This document shows positions 25,236-34,031 of a stretch of 47,365 bases of DNA, one piece after another. The stretch covers positions 1 through 47,365 of the forward strand of contig JANWZE010000036.1 of NCBI GenBank assembly GCA_025054955.1, in the 5' to 3' direction. Made by a program: the position numbers and the translations under genes. The stretch comes from Blastocatellia bacterium. GTDB lineage: Bacteria; Acidobacteriota; Blastocatellia; HR10; J050. How positions within the stretch are numbered: position 1 is the stretch's first letter; each line of letters opens with the position of its first letter. The notes beneath the pieces were generated by a model. The model was not told the DNA's origin. It saw only the letters and a program-made list of their open reading frames with translations, and did no database searches.

Positions 25236-25736
25236 TCATTTCACGTACATCGGCTGATCAACCCCGTTTTCCAACATCGTCCACGTCCAGGCAAAGTCCT
25301 TACGTCGGTAGATCGCCATCTCAAAATTTTGCGTCAACTCAATCGCGTAGGTTGGGCAGACATCCTGACAGTAACCGCAAAACATGCAGCGCGAGGTGTC
25401 ATATAGATAATCGGCCAGAAATCGTTTCTTCTTGATCTTGCCATGCTCGTCGCCGATTTCGCGCACTTCTTCGGTCACCGTGATCAAATTTTCCGGGCAG
25501 GCGACAGCGCACAGATTGCAAGCGATGCACAACGATTCGCCCGTTTCCGGATCAAGGTTCAGTCGCGGCGCGCCACGGAATCGTTCGCCGATCTTCGGCC
25601 GGACTTTAGGATATTGCTCAGTCACGTTGCGACTCGGCGCCTGCCACTTAAATGTGATGGCCATGCCTTTCAGAAGATCAATCAGTAGGAACCGGGAAAT
25701 GATCTGCTTCCAATTGCGCTTCGGTGTGAGTGCCAT
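25236..25736 (-). CDS. nuoI: NADH-quinone oxidoreductase subunit I (2x[4Fe-4S])
   Basis: A 166-residue ferredoxin-like subunit of the peripheral arm that carries clusters N6a and N6b and passes electrons towards NuoB. Both motifs are intact: CIACNLCAVACP and CMFCGYCQDVCP. The N-terminus has the amphipathic segment expected to contact NuoH. It lies directly after nuoH with an 17-base gap and a GAGG site 12 bases before ATG. Confidence 0.95.
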   Translation of the reverse strand: MALTPKRNWKQIISRFLLIDLLKGMAITFKWQAPSRNVTEQYPKVRPKIGERFRGAPRLNLDPETGESLCIACNLCAVACPENLITVTEEVREIGDEHGKIKKKRFLADYLYDTSRCMFCGYCQDVCPTYAIELTQNFEMAIYRRKDFAWTWTMLENGVDQPMYVK

Positions 25737-25753
25737 AGCTTGATCTACCTCGC

Positions 25754-27010
25754 TTAAACTTGCTCGAAAAGATCAGAAGTCCGCTGTTGCTCCAGGCGAA
25801 TCTGGCGTTGCACACGCAGGTTGAAATCAGCCGAGCGCCGATTGATGATCGCCAGCGTGATCCACGTGATGGGAATGGCAACGAGGAAAGCGGTCAGCAC
25901 GAAATAGAGCTTGCCTGTTGGCCATACGGTTATCAATCGTTCGCCCAGCGTCGTGGAAACCGTCCGTGCAAAGCCGAGGTGCTGGCCGATGACCAGCAGC
26001 ACGCCTGTCACCACGATGTTCAACAGCATCGCCGGAATCATCCACTTCCATCCTAAGTCCATCAGTTGGTCATAGCGATACCGCGGCAGCGTCCATCTGA
26101 CCCACATGAACACGTAGAGAAAGAAGAGAACTTTGGCAGCGAATACCATCGTGCTGAGCAAGGTGAACAACGATGGACTAACCGATTCCAACCGACCCAG
26201 AAACGGCGCATGCCAGCCGCCCAAAAAGACCGTCACCGCAATGGCCGAAGAAACAACCATGTTGGTGTACTCAGCGACGAAAAACAATCCCCAACGAAAC
26301 CCGCTATATTCGGTATGAAAGCCAGCCACTAGTTCGGCTTCAGCTTCCGGCAGGTCGAACGGCGCGCGATTCGTTTCGGCCAGCATCGCTACGACGAAGA
26401 TGATAAACGCGACCGGTTGGTAGAGCACGTACCAGATGTGATCGAAACGTTGCGCTTCAATCATGCCGGTCATGGAGAGCGTTTTGCCAAACATCAGCGG
26501 GCCGATCAATGCCAACCCAATGGCGACTTCATAACTGACCATCTGCGCCGACGAACGCAGCGCCCCCAGCAGCGGATACTTGCTGTTAGACGCCCAGCCG
26601 CCCAGGATAATGCCCAACACACCGACTGATGAAACGGACAAGATAAACAGCAGCCCGATGTTGATGTCGGTGATCGTCGCGCGACCTGGCCCGAACGGGA
26701 CCACCGCCAGAACAACCAGCGCGCAAACCAATGACAGCAATGGAGCCATCTTGAAGATCGTCTGGTCGCCGCGCGCCGGTACCAGGTCTTCCTTCAACAG
26801 CAACTTGATGCCGTCAGCCAACGGTTGCAACAAGCCCCACGGGCCGACGCGCATCGGACCCAATCGCGCTTGCATGAACGCGCTCACTTTCCGTTCCGCG
26901 TAGGTCAGATATGCCGCCAGCGTCAGAATCACGAAGATCACCACCACCATGACCAGCAGCGGCTGCCAGACATACTGCACGACAATCGGGTTGTTGAGCA
27001 ATTGTTCCAT
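25754..27010 (-). CDS. nuoH: NADH-quinone oxidoreductase subunit H
   Basis: A 418-residue membrane subunit that forms the quinone-access channel of complex I. The signature LAETNRAPFDLPEAEAELV is present, with FHTEYSGFRWGLFFVAEY after it. The start at 27010 was chosen because GAGGG lies five bases before it and it begins just after the nuoD stop; an upstream start at 27058 would overlap nuoD. The C-terminus after about residue 395 is polar and basic and faces the cytoplasm. Confidence 0.95.
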   Translation of the reverse strand: MEQLLNNPIVVQYVWQPLLVMVVVIFVILTLAAYLTYAERKVSAFMQARLGPMRVGPWGLLQPLADGIKLLLKEDLVPARGDQTIFKMAPLLSLVCALVVLAVVPFGPGRATITDINIGLLFILSVSSVGVLGIILGGWASNSKYPLLGALRSSAQMVSYEVAIGLALIGPLMFGKTLSMTGMIEAQRFDHIWYVLYQPVAFIIFVVAMLAETNRAPFDLPEAEAELVAGFHTEYSGFRWGLFFVAEYTNMVVSSAIAVTVFLGGWHAPFLGRLESVSPSLFTLLSTMVFAAKVLFFLYVFMWVRWTLPRYRYDQLMDLGWKWMIPAMLLNIVVTGVLLVIGQHLGFARTVSTTLGERLITVWPTGKLYFVLTAFLVAIPITWITLAIINRRSADFNLRVQRQIRLEQQRTSDLFEQV

Positions 27011-27017
27011 CAAGCCC

Positions 27018-28148
27018 TCACCGGTCAACTTCACCCAGAACAATATCAATCGAACCAATCAGCGCAATCACGTCGGCGACCAGATGGCCAATCGAGAGTT
27101 TTTTCAGCGCTTGCAGATTGATGAGCGACGGCGGACGGATGCGGAGTCGTTCGGGAAATGTCGTCCCATTACTGACAATGTAGACGCCCAGTTCGCCTTT
27201 GGGCGATTCAATCGAATGATACACTTCGCCCACTGGCGGTTTGATCACTTTGGGCACTTTGCCCAGTATCGGCCCATCAGGCAGCCGCTCGACGGCTTGC
27301 AGAATGATGTGGCGACTTTGCTTCATCTCCTCCATCCGCACCAGGTAGCGATCGTAGGTGTCGCCGTTTTCCCCGACCGGCACTTCCCAATCCAGTTGGT
27401 CATAGACTTCGTAAGGGAATGCCTTGCGAATATCCCACTTGACGCCGGAGCCGCGCAGCGTCGGCCCGGTGACCCCAAGGTCTTTGGCATCTTCAGCAGT
27501 GAGCACGCCGATGCCAACGGTGCGCCCCAACCAGATGCGATTCTCGTTCAGAATCGTCTCGTATTCAGCCACCCGCTCAGGAAAGACGCGACAGAACGCT
27601 TTGACTTCCTCTTCAAAGCCGGGGTAGGTGTCGTAAAAGAGCCCGCCGATGCGCAGCGCATTGGTAGTCAGCCGCGCGCCGAAGTAATTCTCGAAGATGT
27701 TCAGGATTTGCTCGCGTTCACGGAACGCATAGAGGAAGATGGTGACCGCGCCAATATCCATCGCATGGGTCCCCAACCAGAGCAAGTGACTGGCGATGCG
27801 CTGCAGTTCGGTCAGGATGACGCGCACATATTTGGCGCGTGGCGTGACTTCGATATTGGCCAGCTTTTCGACCGCTTCGATATAAGCCAGATTGTTGGAG
27901 ACGCCGGCCACGTAATCCAGCCGATCAAAATATGGCTCGATGTGGGTGTATGGGCGATTTTCGCAAATTTTCTCCACACCGCGATGCAGATACCCAATAT
28001 CACAGTCCAGGTCCACGACCGTTTCGCCATCCAGCTTCAAGATAACGCGCAGCACGCCGTGTGTGGCCGGATGTTGCGGTCCCATGTTGAGCACCATCTC
28101 GCGGGCGCCCATCAAACGTTCAGGTGTGGCGACCTCTGGTTTGTGCAT
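27018..28148 (-). CDS. nuoD: NADH-quinone oxidoreductase subunit D
   Basis: A 376-residue 49-kDa-type subunit of the quinone-reducing module, related to the large subunit of [NiFe] hydrogenases but without the metal-binding cysteines. Family blocks: [13 protein letters not shown] near the N-terminus (quinone-binding loop with the conserved histidines), RGVEKICE and [12 protein letters not shown], ending in IVLGEVDR. Translation is coupled to nuoC by a TAATG overlap. NuoB, its partner for quinone reduction, is not in this window. Confidence 0.95.
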   Translation of the reverse strand: MHKPEVATPERLMGAREMVLNMGPQHPATHGVLRVILKLDGETVVDLDCDIGYLHRGVEKICENRPYTHIEPYFDRLDYVAGVSNNLAYIEAVEKLANIEVTPRAKYVRVILTELQRIASHLLWLGTHAMDIGAVTIFLYAFREREQILNIFENYFGARLTTNALRIGGLFYDTYPGFEEEVKAFCRVFPERVAEYETILNENRIWLGRTVGIGVLTAEDAKDLGVTGPTLRGSGVKWDIRKAFPYEVYDQLDWEVPVGENGDTYDRYLVRMEEMKQSRHIILQAVERLPDGPILGKVPKVIKPPVGEVYHSIESPKGELGVYIVSNGTTFPERLRIRPPSLINLQALKKLSIGHLVADVIALIGSIDIVLGEVDR

Positions 28149-28789
28149 TACTCGAATTTCCCCGTGTATTCTCCGTCAGGACGAAACGGTATCATCTGCA
28201 GGTGCTCTGCCGTCCAACGATTGTATTGGAACAGTAAGGGGTATTCCTTGCGCAATGGATGACCCTCCCAATCAGGAGGCAGCAGCAGCCGTCGCAAGTC
28301 CGGATGATTCTCAAACTGTATTCCGAACATGTCATAGACTTCCCGCTCCAGCCAATTGGCCGTGCTCCAGACGTGCGAGACACTGGGAACGGACTGGCCA
28401 TCGGCCAGATCAACTTTCAGTCGCCAGCGCACATTGCGCGGGAATGAGTATAGATGATAGATCGTCTGAAACGGCTTTTCGGCATCGGGCAAATGCCGTC
28501 CTGTAACGTCGGTCAGGAAGTCAAACTGTGCATCTGGATCATCCCGAAGGAAGCGGCATACATGAGCCAGCTCGTCGCGCGAGATGTACAACGTCGGCAT
28601 GTCGAGCTGAACAGCTTGCAGCACGGCATGAGGGAAGCGTTGACGCAGCTTCTCGACCAACGGGTCGTCGGTAATATCCGGCGGCGGAGCCGGAGCCGCT
28701 GCCTTCTTCTCAGGCGTTGCCCGGGGCGGTGGCGTCGGCTTTGCTGCTGGTGTTGCTTGATCGGTATCTTTTTTTACCTCTTCACTCAT
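28148..28789 (-). CDS. nuoC: NADH-quinone oxidoreductase subunit C
   Basis: A 213-residue 30-kDa-type subunit of the peripheral arm. The family signature is in [18 protein letters not shown] and [16 protein letters not shown]. Residues about 1-45 are an added Lys/Pro/Ala-rich stretch ([18 protein letters not shown]), unlike the compact E. coli domain and probably disordered. It is the first gene of the operon in this window; a promoter candidate lies 40-68 bases upstream and there is no nuoA or nuoB before it. It is a separate gene and not fused to nuoD. Confidence 0.93.
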   Translation of the reverse strand: MSEEVKKDTDQATPAAKPTPPPRATPEKKAAAPAPPPDITDDPLVEKLRQRFPHAVLQAVQLDMPTLYISRDELAHVCRFLRDDPDAQFDFLTDVTGRHLPDAEKPFQTIYHLYSFPRNVRWRLKVDLADGQSVPSVSHVWSTANWLEREVYDMFGIQFENHPDLRRLLLPPDWEGHPLRKEYPLLFQYNRWTAEHLQMIPFRPDGEYTGKFE

Positions 28790-28828
28790 AGCAGGTTATA
28801 TGATTGAACGCCGTTGCAACGAGGGGGC

Positions 28829-28857
28829 TTTTTACCATACGCACATAGGGTTGTCAA
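28829..28857 (-). promoter_or_regulatory. Candidate promoter of the nuo operon
   Basis: On the minus strand a consensus TTGACA (28857-28852) is followed after 17 bases by TAAAAA (28834-28829). The start would be near 28822, giving a leader of about 33 bases before nuoC. The -35 box is perfect and the -10 box is weak. Confidence 0.5.
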
Positions 28858-29242
28858 CATGCGCTCATCGCGCACCGCGCCGGTCATTGCCTCTTGGCAA
28901 GCAGTTGCAGAGAAGCAATTTCCTAAAGCTTGTTTTCGTTGCCTCTGGGATGAGTGAGCCGCGGCAATGAGACGCCCGCGCCAGCTCACAGCGCCTGTTC
29001 AAAACGCGCGGATTCGAGGATGATGCTCAAGCCTCACATCAGATACCAATAGTCCGGCAAAACGCCGTGTTTGATGAAGCGATATGGAGAGCAAACGTCC
29101 AAAGCAGTAGTCTACGAGCTTGCGTGGCCATTTGGTATTACTTCGTCATGCTACGCTCGTTTCTGCTGAGCCGCGTCAGCGGCCGGCAAGTTCCGGAGGG
29201 TGCGCCTTCCTGGCGCTTTCTGTGGTGGCTTTGCATCTAGAG
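28858..29242. other. Non-coding region left of the second hairpin locus
   Basis: No gene is supported between the nuo promoter and 29242. A hairpin of the A type (GCCGC, loop GTCA, GCGGC) is at 29170-29183. The 21-base word that contains it is repeated exactly at 29243-29263, a period of 73. No relic of nuoA or nuoB could be read in any frame. Confidence 0.5.
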
Positions 29243-29329
29243 GCCGCGTCAGCGGCCGGCAAGAAGGTAGCCAGCCGTGAAACGTCTGGGACAGCAGAGC
29301 AAGCCAGAACGGCGCGTTGGAGACGTGCA
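29243..29329 (+). repeat. Three-hairpin module, unit 3
   Basis: A is GGCCGC, loop GTCA, GCGGCC (29242-29257). The linker is GGCAAGAAGGTAG. B is CCAGCCGT, loop GAA, ACGTCTGG (29271-29289, one mismatch). The next linker contains ACAGCAGAGCAA. C is GCGCG, loop TTGGAGA, CGTGC (29312-29328, one G-U pair). This is the same order, linkers and loops as units 1 and 2. Confidence 0.78.
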
Positions 29330-29441
29330 CGAGACGCGCGCGTTCGCAGCCACGGGTTGGACAGCATGAACGAGCTAATGGGAAAGCGCGTGGCGTTCCA
29401 TCAGGGCGCGAAGGATTGTGGAATGACGGCCATCGAGGGCG

Positions 29442-29482
29442 TTTCACGTCTGGCTACCCGCTGGTGGGCGGCTCCCGCCGCC
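29442..29482 (-). repeat. Three-hairpin module, unit 4 (partial, reverse)
   Basis: On the minus strand A is GGCGGC, loop GGGA, GCCGCC (29482-29467). The linker contains GGGTAGC. B starts as CCAGACGT GAA and then stops; its second arm and hairpin C are missing. It faces unit 3 in inverted orientation, as unit 2 faces unit 1. Confidence 0.7.
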
Positions 29483-29800
29483 GCACTGCTCCGAGCACGC
29501 TCGGTTTGAAACACTACACGTCAGCAGGCTGTCACACAACGACGCTCCCACAAAGAACCCGGTCTTTCCCTCCGCATTTGGTTGACTACATGCTCCAGGC
29601 CCCTCTGCGACCGCCTATAGGATTTTGTCTGTGAGGTCAGTTCGACCAGGATGATGTTACCGGCGAGATCAATGGTTCGCGCTCTTTGCCGCTTCAGAAG
29701 GAAACCAATGCGCGGACTCTTCGTGTACTGAAGGGGAACCAGTGGATGGAATCGCTGAAGGCTTTTGTTGATGATGGATGAGCAAGCGTGCCGGCGCCGG
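29483..29800. other. Non-coding spacer before the 296-residue protein
   Basis: A 318-base stretch downstream of the gene at 29801-30691. No hairpin module, promoter or recognisable protein was found. One minus-strand open frame (29521-29895) overlaps the neighbouring gene and has no ribosome site. Confidence 0.4.
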
Positions 29801-30691
29801 TCATACAGGCACCCAGAGCAGCGCGCGACGAATAACTTTAATGTCGGTCGGTTGCAGCCGCACGGGGTATTCGTGACAGTCATTGACTTTGGCATGGTAC
29901 TCAGCGTGAATCGCGTGCAGGTCCTGCATGAAATCTTGTTCGATGTGGCGTAATTCTTCTTGGAGATTCTTCAATTCATCGGGAATTTCAAGAATGTCGG
30001 CGGTGTCCAGCAACGGTGTTGTCGGCGCTTGCGGGTGGCTCATGATGGCTGCCTCCATACGATTTTCCAGCAGGCTGATCATCCGTCGTCGCACGACCTC
30101 TAACTCGTCGCTCACGTCCTGGGCGTAGTCGCCTTGTAGGGACAGTTCGCGCAACTGCTCAAGTCGGAATTTGAGTCGTTGCGCTAACATTTTTAATTGC
30201 GGTTGCATTTGCGTCAGCACTTCGTCAGCAACGCGGTTGAGGAATTCCTGCCGGTCTTCTCCGAGCTTGGAGTACCATTGAAGGCTGGGATTATGATAGA
30301 GCGTTAAATTGGCTTGACGAATCAAGTAGCTCATCAAGTCAGATTGGGCTTGATCCATGCGTCGTTTGGTCAGTCGGACTTTGCCGGGGTAGGGGCAGAT
30401 ACTTGAACGCGGCTCCCATTCCAGGCGATCGGGCGAGATTTCAGGGACTGCCGGCTCGCTCCAGTCTATGACGAGATCTTCGCCCCCGTCAGGGAGCCAG
30501 GCTGAGTAGTATGCCTCTTTGGCATGGATCAGTTCAGCCCGGATGTCGCGGAACTCGATCTGACATTCAAACATCAATGCTGGACGATACCGCAAAAGGT
30601 GCGGCAATTCAGCTTGAGCCTGATCAGCCGGCGCCAGCCAAAGATGGAGTTCGCCGCGAGCTGATCGCTTTTTCTCTTGCTGCTTGAGCAT
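29801..30691 (-). CDS. Protein resembling the C-terminal module of HerA-like ATPases
   Basis: A 296-residue protein of uncertain function. The block LTLYHNPSLQWYSKLGEDRQEFLNRVADE (about 142-170, given here in its key parts LTLYHNPSL and GEDRQEF) matches, from memory, a block near the C-terminus of large HerA/DUF87-type ATP-binding proteins. That block is followed there, as here, by a long charged coiled coil (about 170-265). No Walker motif is present, so the ATPase part is absent. The gene starts 15 bases after the RqcH-like gene and probably shares its transcript. It could be a free-standing partner subunit or a split remnant. The similarity is recalled, not computed. Confidence 0.6.
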   Translation of the reverse strand: MLKQQEKKRSARGELHLWLAPADQAQAELPHLLRYRPALMFECQIEFRDIRAELIHAKEAYYSAWLPDGGEDLVIDWSEPAVPEISPDRLEWEPRSSICPYPGKVRLTKRRMDQAQSDLMSYLIRQANLTLYHNPSLQWYSKLGEDRQEFLNRVADEVLTQMQPQLKMLAQRLKFRLEQLRELSLQGDYAQDVSDELEVVRRRMISLLENRMEAAIMSHPQAPTTPLLDTADILEIPDELKNLQEELRHIEQDFMQDLHAIHAEYHAKVNDCHEYPVRLQPTDIKVIRRALLWVPV

Positions 30692-30706
30692 ACTGACCCT
30701 TCCGCA

Positions 30707-32425
30707 TCATATATCCACGCGCGTGGCTTGCACGCGCGGTTCAACGGTGATTGATTTGACATTGACGAGCCGCACCCGGCCTGGGGCTGCGCCCGGTATC
30801 TTGTGAACGTGTTTTCGCTCCGTATAGTGAACGACCACGGCTGTCGAACCTCGCGCCTGACTGTAAAACGCCGCCAGTTGCGCGGCTTCGATCAACGATT
30901 GAAACGGGACCGAGACGCCTTTTTTGCAGCGCAACACGACGTGCGAACCAGGATAATCAGCCGCATGTAACCAGATGTCATGCGGCCGGGCGATCTGAAA
31001 TGTCAATCGCTGGTTGGCTTCAGCCGTTCGGCCCACCAGGATGTGGTGTTGTTCGGAGGAGAGAAATTGTGCGACGCCTGGAATCTTCTTGAACAACGGG
31101 CGGCCACCCAGTGACGCGGGCAACGCTGAAGCAGGACCAAGCAGCTCGTCTGCGTATGACGACAAGGCTTCCAGCGTAGTGGCTGACTGCACGGCTTGAT
31201 CGAGCGTTGAGAGCTTCAATAGTTCTTGTTCGAGTTGACCGATCTGTTGCTCAAGTGAGTCGGCCTTGCGTTTCTGTTTTCGATAAATTTCAAAATAATC
31301 GGTGGCCGTTTGCTGAATAGAGGCGCGCGGCTGGGCTGGAATTTCGACGCTGGGTTGGTCAGGGGCGTAATAATCGGTCACCACGAAGCCCCGCTCACTG
31401 CGCGTGGCATGATGAACGTGAGCCAGAAGCAATTCGCCCCACTGCCGGTACTGTTCGTAGTTGCCTAATCGCTCCCTCTCCTGTTTCATGCGTTCCAGCC
31501 GTTTCTCGACTTTCTTTCGTTTTTGAAATATCGCTGTAGCCAGCGTTCGTCGCCGTTCCTGAATGAGCCGGCTGGCACTGACCAACTCCTCATAGATTTC
31601 AACCGCTTCCAACATAGTGGCAAATGGCGTGACCGTCAAGCCCGCCTGTTCAGAGAGCCAGTGAAGTTGGATAGGAGCAACAATAAGCTCGCGCTCCCAC
31701 TGAAGCGTCGCTGGTTGAACCAGTGCTAAGGCGGTCGGCGCATACAGGCACGGTTGTGGGTGGTTCGACAGTTGATCCAGTACTTCGCTGAATGCCTGAT
31801 AAGCCGTGCTGTGACGCGCGCGCCAAACCACTTCCTCGGCCAGTCGCGGGCCGAACCCTTTGATATGTTGGATCAGCGCTTGACGCAATGAGCCTGTTGA
31901 TTCGCAAAGCGTGTTCAGCTCGGTTTCCGTTACCCGCCACGGGTCCAATTTGCCCGGTTGCTGCGGCAGCACATACTCCATAGCCAGCTCGGATGAAGCA
32001 GGCGATCTGGTTTTGAATCGCCCGATGATCCGATCATCAGCGTTCAACAGGTAGAGGTTGGCTCGCCGGTCAATCAGCTCGATGACGAGCGAATATTGGT
32101 CAACCACATCTTGATCCGCTTGCCTGCTGAGACGCAGACGAACGATGCGATCATACTCAGCCTGTTCGATACCGCCCAAACGGCATCCAACAAGATGCTT
32201 GCGCAGCAGCAACAGCAGTGGAGTGACATGCTCGGTAGCCGATTTTTTTGTGCGTCGCAACAGCCAGAGCGCAGGGTGGCGATCATCAACTGAAACGACT
32301 AACGCGCCGGACCTGAACTTCAATAAAAATTGGTTCGACCCAGTTGCTTGAACCCGTTCTAACCTGGCGTGGCCTAAGGCAGCTCGCAGCTCTTGCACCA
32401 GTAGGCTCAGGCTGAAGCTGTCCAT
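30707..32425 (-). CDS. rqcH: NFACT-family protein (RqcH/Rqc2/FbpA type)
   Basis: A 572-residue NFACT protein. In bacteria the family binds stalled 50S subunits carrying peptidyl-tRNA and adds C-terminal alanine tails that mark the chain for degradation. Domains in order: NFACT-N (1 to about 210), helix-hairpin region (about 150-250), a coiled coil (about 290-330 and 375-410), then the NFACT-R domain (about 450-560) with RPHDIWLHAADYPGSHVVLR, the most conserved block. Length matches the family. There is no clear ribosome site; it lies 15 bases after the RDD gene and likely depends on the same transcript. Older names call it fibronectin-binding protein. Confidence 0.88.
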   Translation of the reverse strand: MDSFSLSLLVQELRAALGHARLERVQATGSNQFLLKFRSGALVVSVDDRHPALWLLRRTKKSATEHVTPLLLLLRKHLVGCRLGGIEQAEYDRIVRLRLSRQADQDVVDQYSLVIELIDRRANLYLLNADDRIIGRFKTRSPASSELAMEYVLPQQPGKLDPWRVTETELNTLCESTGSLRQALIQHIKGFGPRLAEEVVWRARHSTAYQAFSEVLDQLSNHPQPCLYAPTALALVQPATLQWERELIVAPIQLHWLSEQAGLTVTPFATMLEAVEIYEELVSASRLIQERRRTLATAIFQKRKKVEKRLERMKQERERLGNYEQYRQWGELLLAHVHHATRSERGFVVTDYYAPDQPSVEIPAQPRASIQQTATDYFEIYRKQKRKADSLEQQIGQLEQELLKLSTLDQAVQSATTLEALSSYADELLGPASALPASLGGRPLFKKIPGVAQFLSSEQHHILVGRTAEANQRLTFQIARPHDIWLHAADYPGSHVVLRCKKGVSVPFQSLIEAAQLAAFYSQARGSTAVVVHYTERKHVHKIPGAAPGRVRLVNVKSITVEPRVQATRVDI

Positions 32426-32440
32426 AATGGGCGAACGCCG

Positions 32441-33712
32441 TCAAGGTCGGCAGTGATGATAGAGCCAAGGCGCCTGTACGGCTGGAAGCTCTTCATACGT
32501 TTGATGCACTGTGGTACGCGAAGCCATGTCTGAGAAGCTCCGTCCCCGTGTGTCGAACCTGGGCGATAAGAAGCTAAGGCCATAGCCGATTGGCGCGACC
32601 ATAAGCGCACAGGCGCGGCGGATCGCTTGGCCGAATGACGGTTGATTCAAACTTACGGCATCAACCGCGATGATCCCCACCTTATGCATCCCGATGGTTT
32701 GCCCCATCGCCATGAGCATGAGGCTCATGTAGAGAAAGTAGAGGATGAGGGCAATCAGCGCATGAATGCACAACACACGAATGTCGGAGAAATTGGCCCG
32801 ACTGAATTCCGACATGGCAAGAAAGGGCACATTCGCCATAACCATCACACCAAGGTCAATCAACCCGGCAGCGACGCGCTGCGACATATTGGCTTGTTGA
32901 AGCGGAAACTCACCGGCATGAGTGGTGTTGGCCGAAGCCGGCGTCCTGGCTTGCCTCTCAGGTGAGTGGTTTGAGTTGAGTATGTGTTCATCTTCACGTG
33001 AGTCCAAGGTGGCCAGACTGTCATCAGTGAAGCGGCAACGGGCCTGCTGATCCATACGTTCAATCCAGCTTTCGATGCTTGTCTCTGTTTGGTGCCCGTC
33101 GAGTTCAGCTTGAGTAGCCAATGTCTCAAGTACATCTTCGGTAGGACCGGGTTGGGCGGCCATAGCAACTGCCTTGCAGTCTGAGGTGGGGTTGGTCGCG
33201 CTCGGTTTTTTCTGAGCGAGTTCAGTAGCCGCCTGAGCCGTCGCAGATGGCTTTCCGTCTTGGGGTGAGCCGGTCGTCAAGGAGGCAGTTGAGTTACCCA
33301 TTGAGCAATCAGCATTCGCTGAGGCACGCCCCGGACGCAGCTCAGCATCCGGCAACGTTGGTGAATCGTTGCTCAGGTGATGCTGGACATGCTGCGCAAA
33401 CCGTCTGTGCACGGCTGCGATGGCCGGATGCACCGCCTTACCTTGCGACGTCTCAAGCAGGAGAGGCGGGTAAGCCGGATGTTCAGCCGCTTGGTGAAGT
33501 GCCGTCAGGAGTTTTCGACGCGCCCGAATCGCGTTGATTCGTTCCTGTAATTCAACTTTCCACGCTGGTGGCGAAGCCGGCTCCAGATTTTGAGCCACCG
33601 AGGCTGCAACGGGGAAAGGAATCAGGACGGGATGGGGTGCAATACGACCACAACCTTTACACATTCGACTATCCGCATGATCCACGTATCCGCATGTTCC
33701 GCATTTCATCAT
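32441..33712 (-). CDS. Zinc-ribbon RDD-family membrane protein
   Basis: A 423-residue protein. An N-terminal zinc ribbon (CGTCGYVDHADSRMCKGCG, residues 3-21) is followed by a long, low-complexity cytoplasmic stretch rich in Ala, Thr, Ser and Gln (about 40-285). The C-terminal RDD domain begins with QRVAAGLIDLG and has hydrophobic segments around 300 and 335 and GQTIGMHKVGI. ATG 33712 was chosen over one 22 codons upstream because AAGGAG sits nine bases before it. RDD proteins are membrane proteins of mixed, mostly unknown function. It is the first gene of a likely operon with the RqcH-like protein. Confidence 0.82.
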   Translation of the reverse strand: MMKCGTCGYVDHADSRMCKGCGRIAPHPVLIPFPVAASVAQNLEPASPPAWKVELQERINAIRARRKLLTALHQAAEHPAYPPLLLETSQGKAVHPAIAAVHRRFAQHVQHHLSNDSPTLPDAELRPGRASANADCSMGNSTASLTTGSPQDGKPSATAQAATELAQKKPSATNPTSDCKAVAMAAQPGPTEDVLETLATQAELDGHQTETSIESWIERMDQQARCRFTDDSLATLDSREDEHILNSNHSPERQARTPASANTTHAGEFPLQQANMSQRVAAGLIDLGVMVMANVPFLAMSEFSRANFSDIRVLCIHALIALILYFLYMSLMLMAMGQTIGMHKVGIIAVDAVSLNQPSFGQAIRRACALMVAPIGYGLSFLSPRFDTRGRSFSDMASRTTVHQTYEELPAVQAPWLYHHCRP

Positions 33713-33862
33713 TCGCCTGTGCTCCTTACAATGTGTTGATGGTTGTAATGACGGCGCTATGGTAACAGAAAACATCAATCAGATCAATACTTTTTTAACA
33801 TGTGCTTAAGAAAATACTCGAATAGCATTAAAACCTGTGAATGACTGAGGATATTTTTGACT

Positions 33863-33887
33863 CAAGCCCGAATGGGAACCGGGCTTG
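33863..33887. terminator. Hairpin between the DHS-like and RDD genes
   Basis: CAAGCCCG (33863-33870) and CGGGCTTG (33880-33887) form a perfect eight-base stem with a nine-base loop. It lies downstream of the DHS-like gene on the minus strand. There is no T-run, so its function as a stop is uncertain. Confidence 0.45.
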
Positions 33888-33935
33888 GTCCTAATTATCT
33901 GTGTTATTTCAACTGGCTGATGAGGCTCAGCCGGT

Positions 33936-34031
33936 GAGAGAGGCCGCTAATAAGTGACTTTCAGTTCGCCCGTGTCGCGTTGCTATGTCGCGCATATAAG
34001 AGAGGCGGCTAATAGGTGACTTTCAGTTCGC
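33936..34031. repeat. Duplication of the 3' end of the DHS-like gene
   Basis: About 32 bases at 33936-33968 and 34000-34031 share GAGAGGC, GCTAATA and GTGACTTTCAGTTCGC, with two or three differences. The period is 64 bases. The right copy contains the stop codon and the last residues of the DHS-like protein; the left copy is a downstream duplicate. Confidence 0.8.

Noticed and set aside
26949-28262. A 437-codon plus-strand open frame opposite nuoD
   Set aside because: It is a shadow of nuoD and nuoH; the minus strand carries the conserved complex I motifs and the plus frame has no family pattern.
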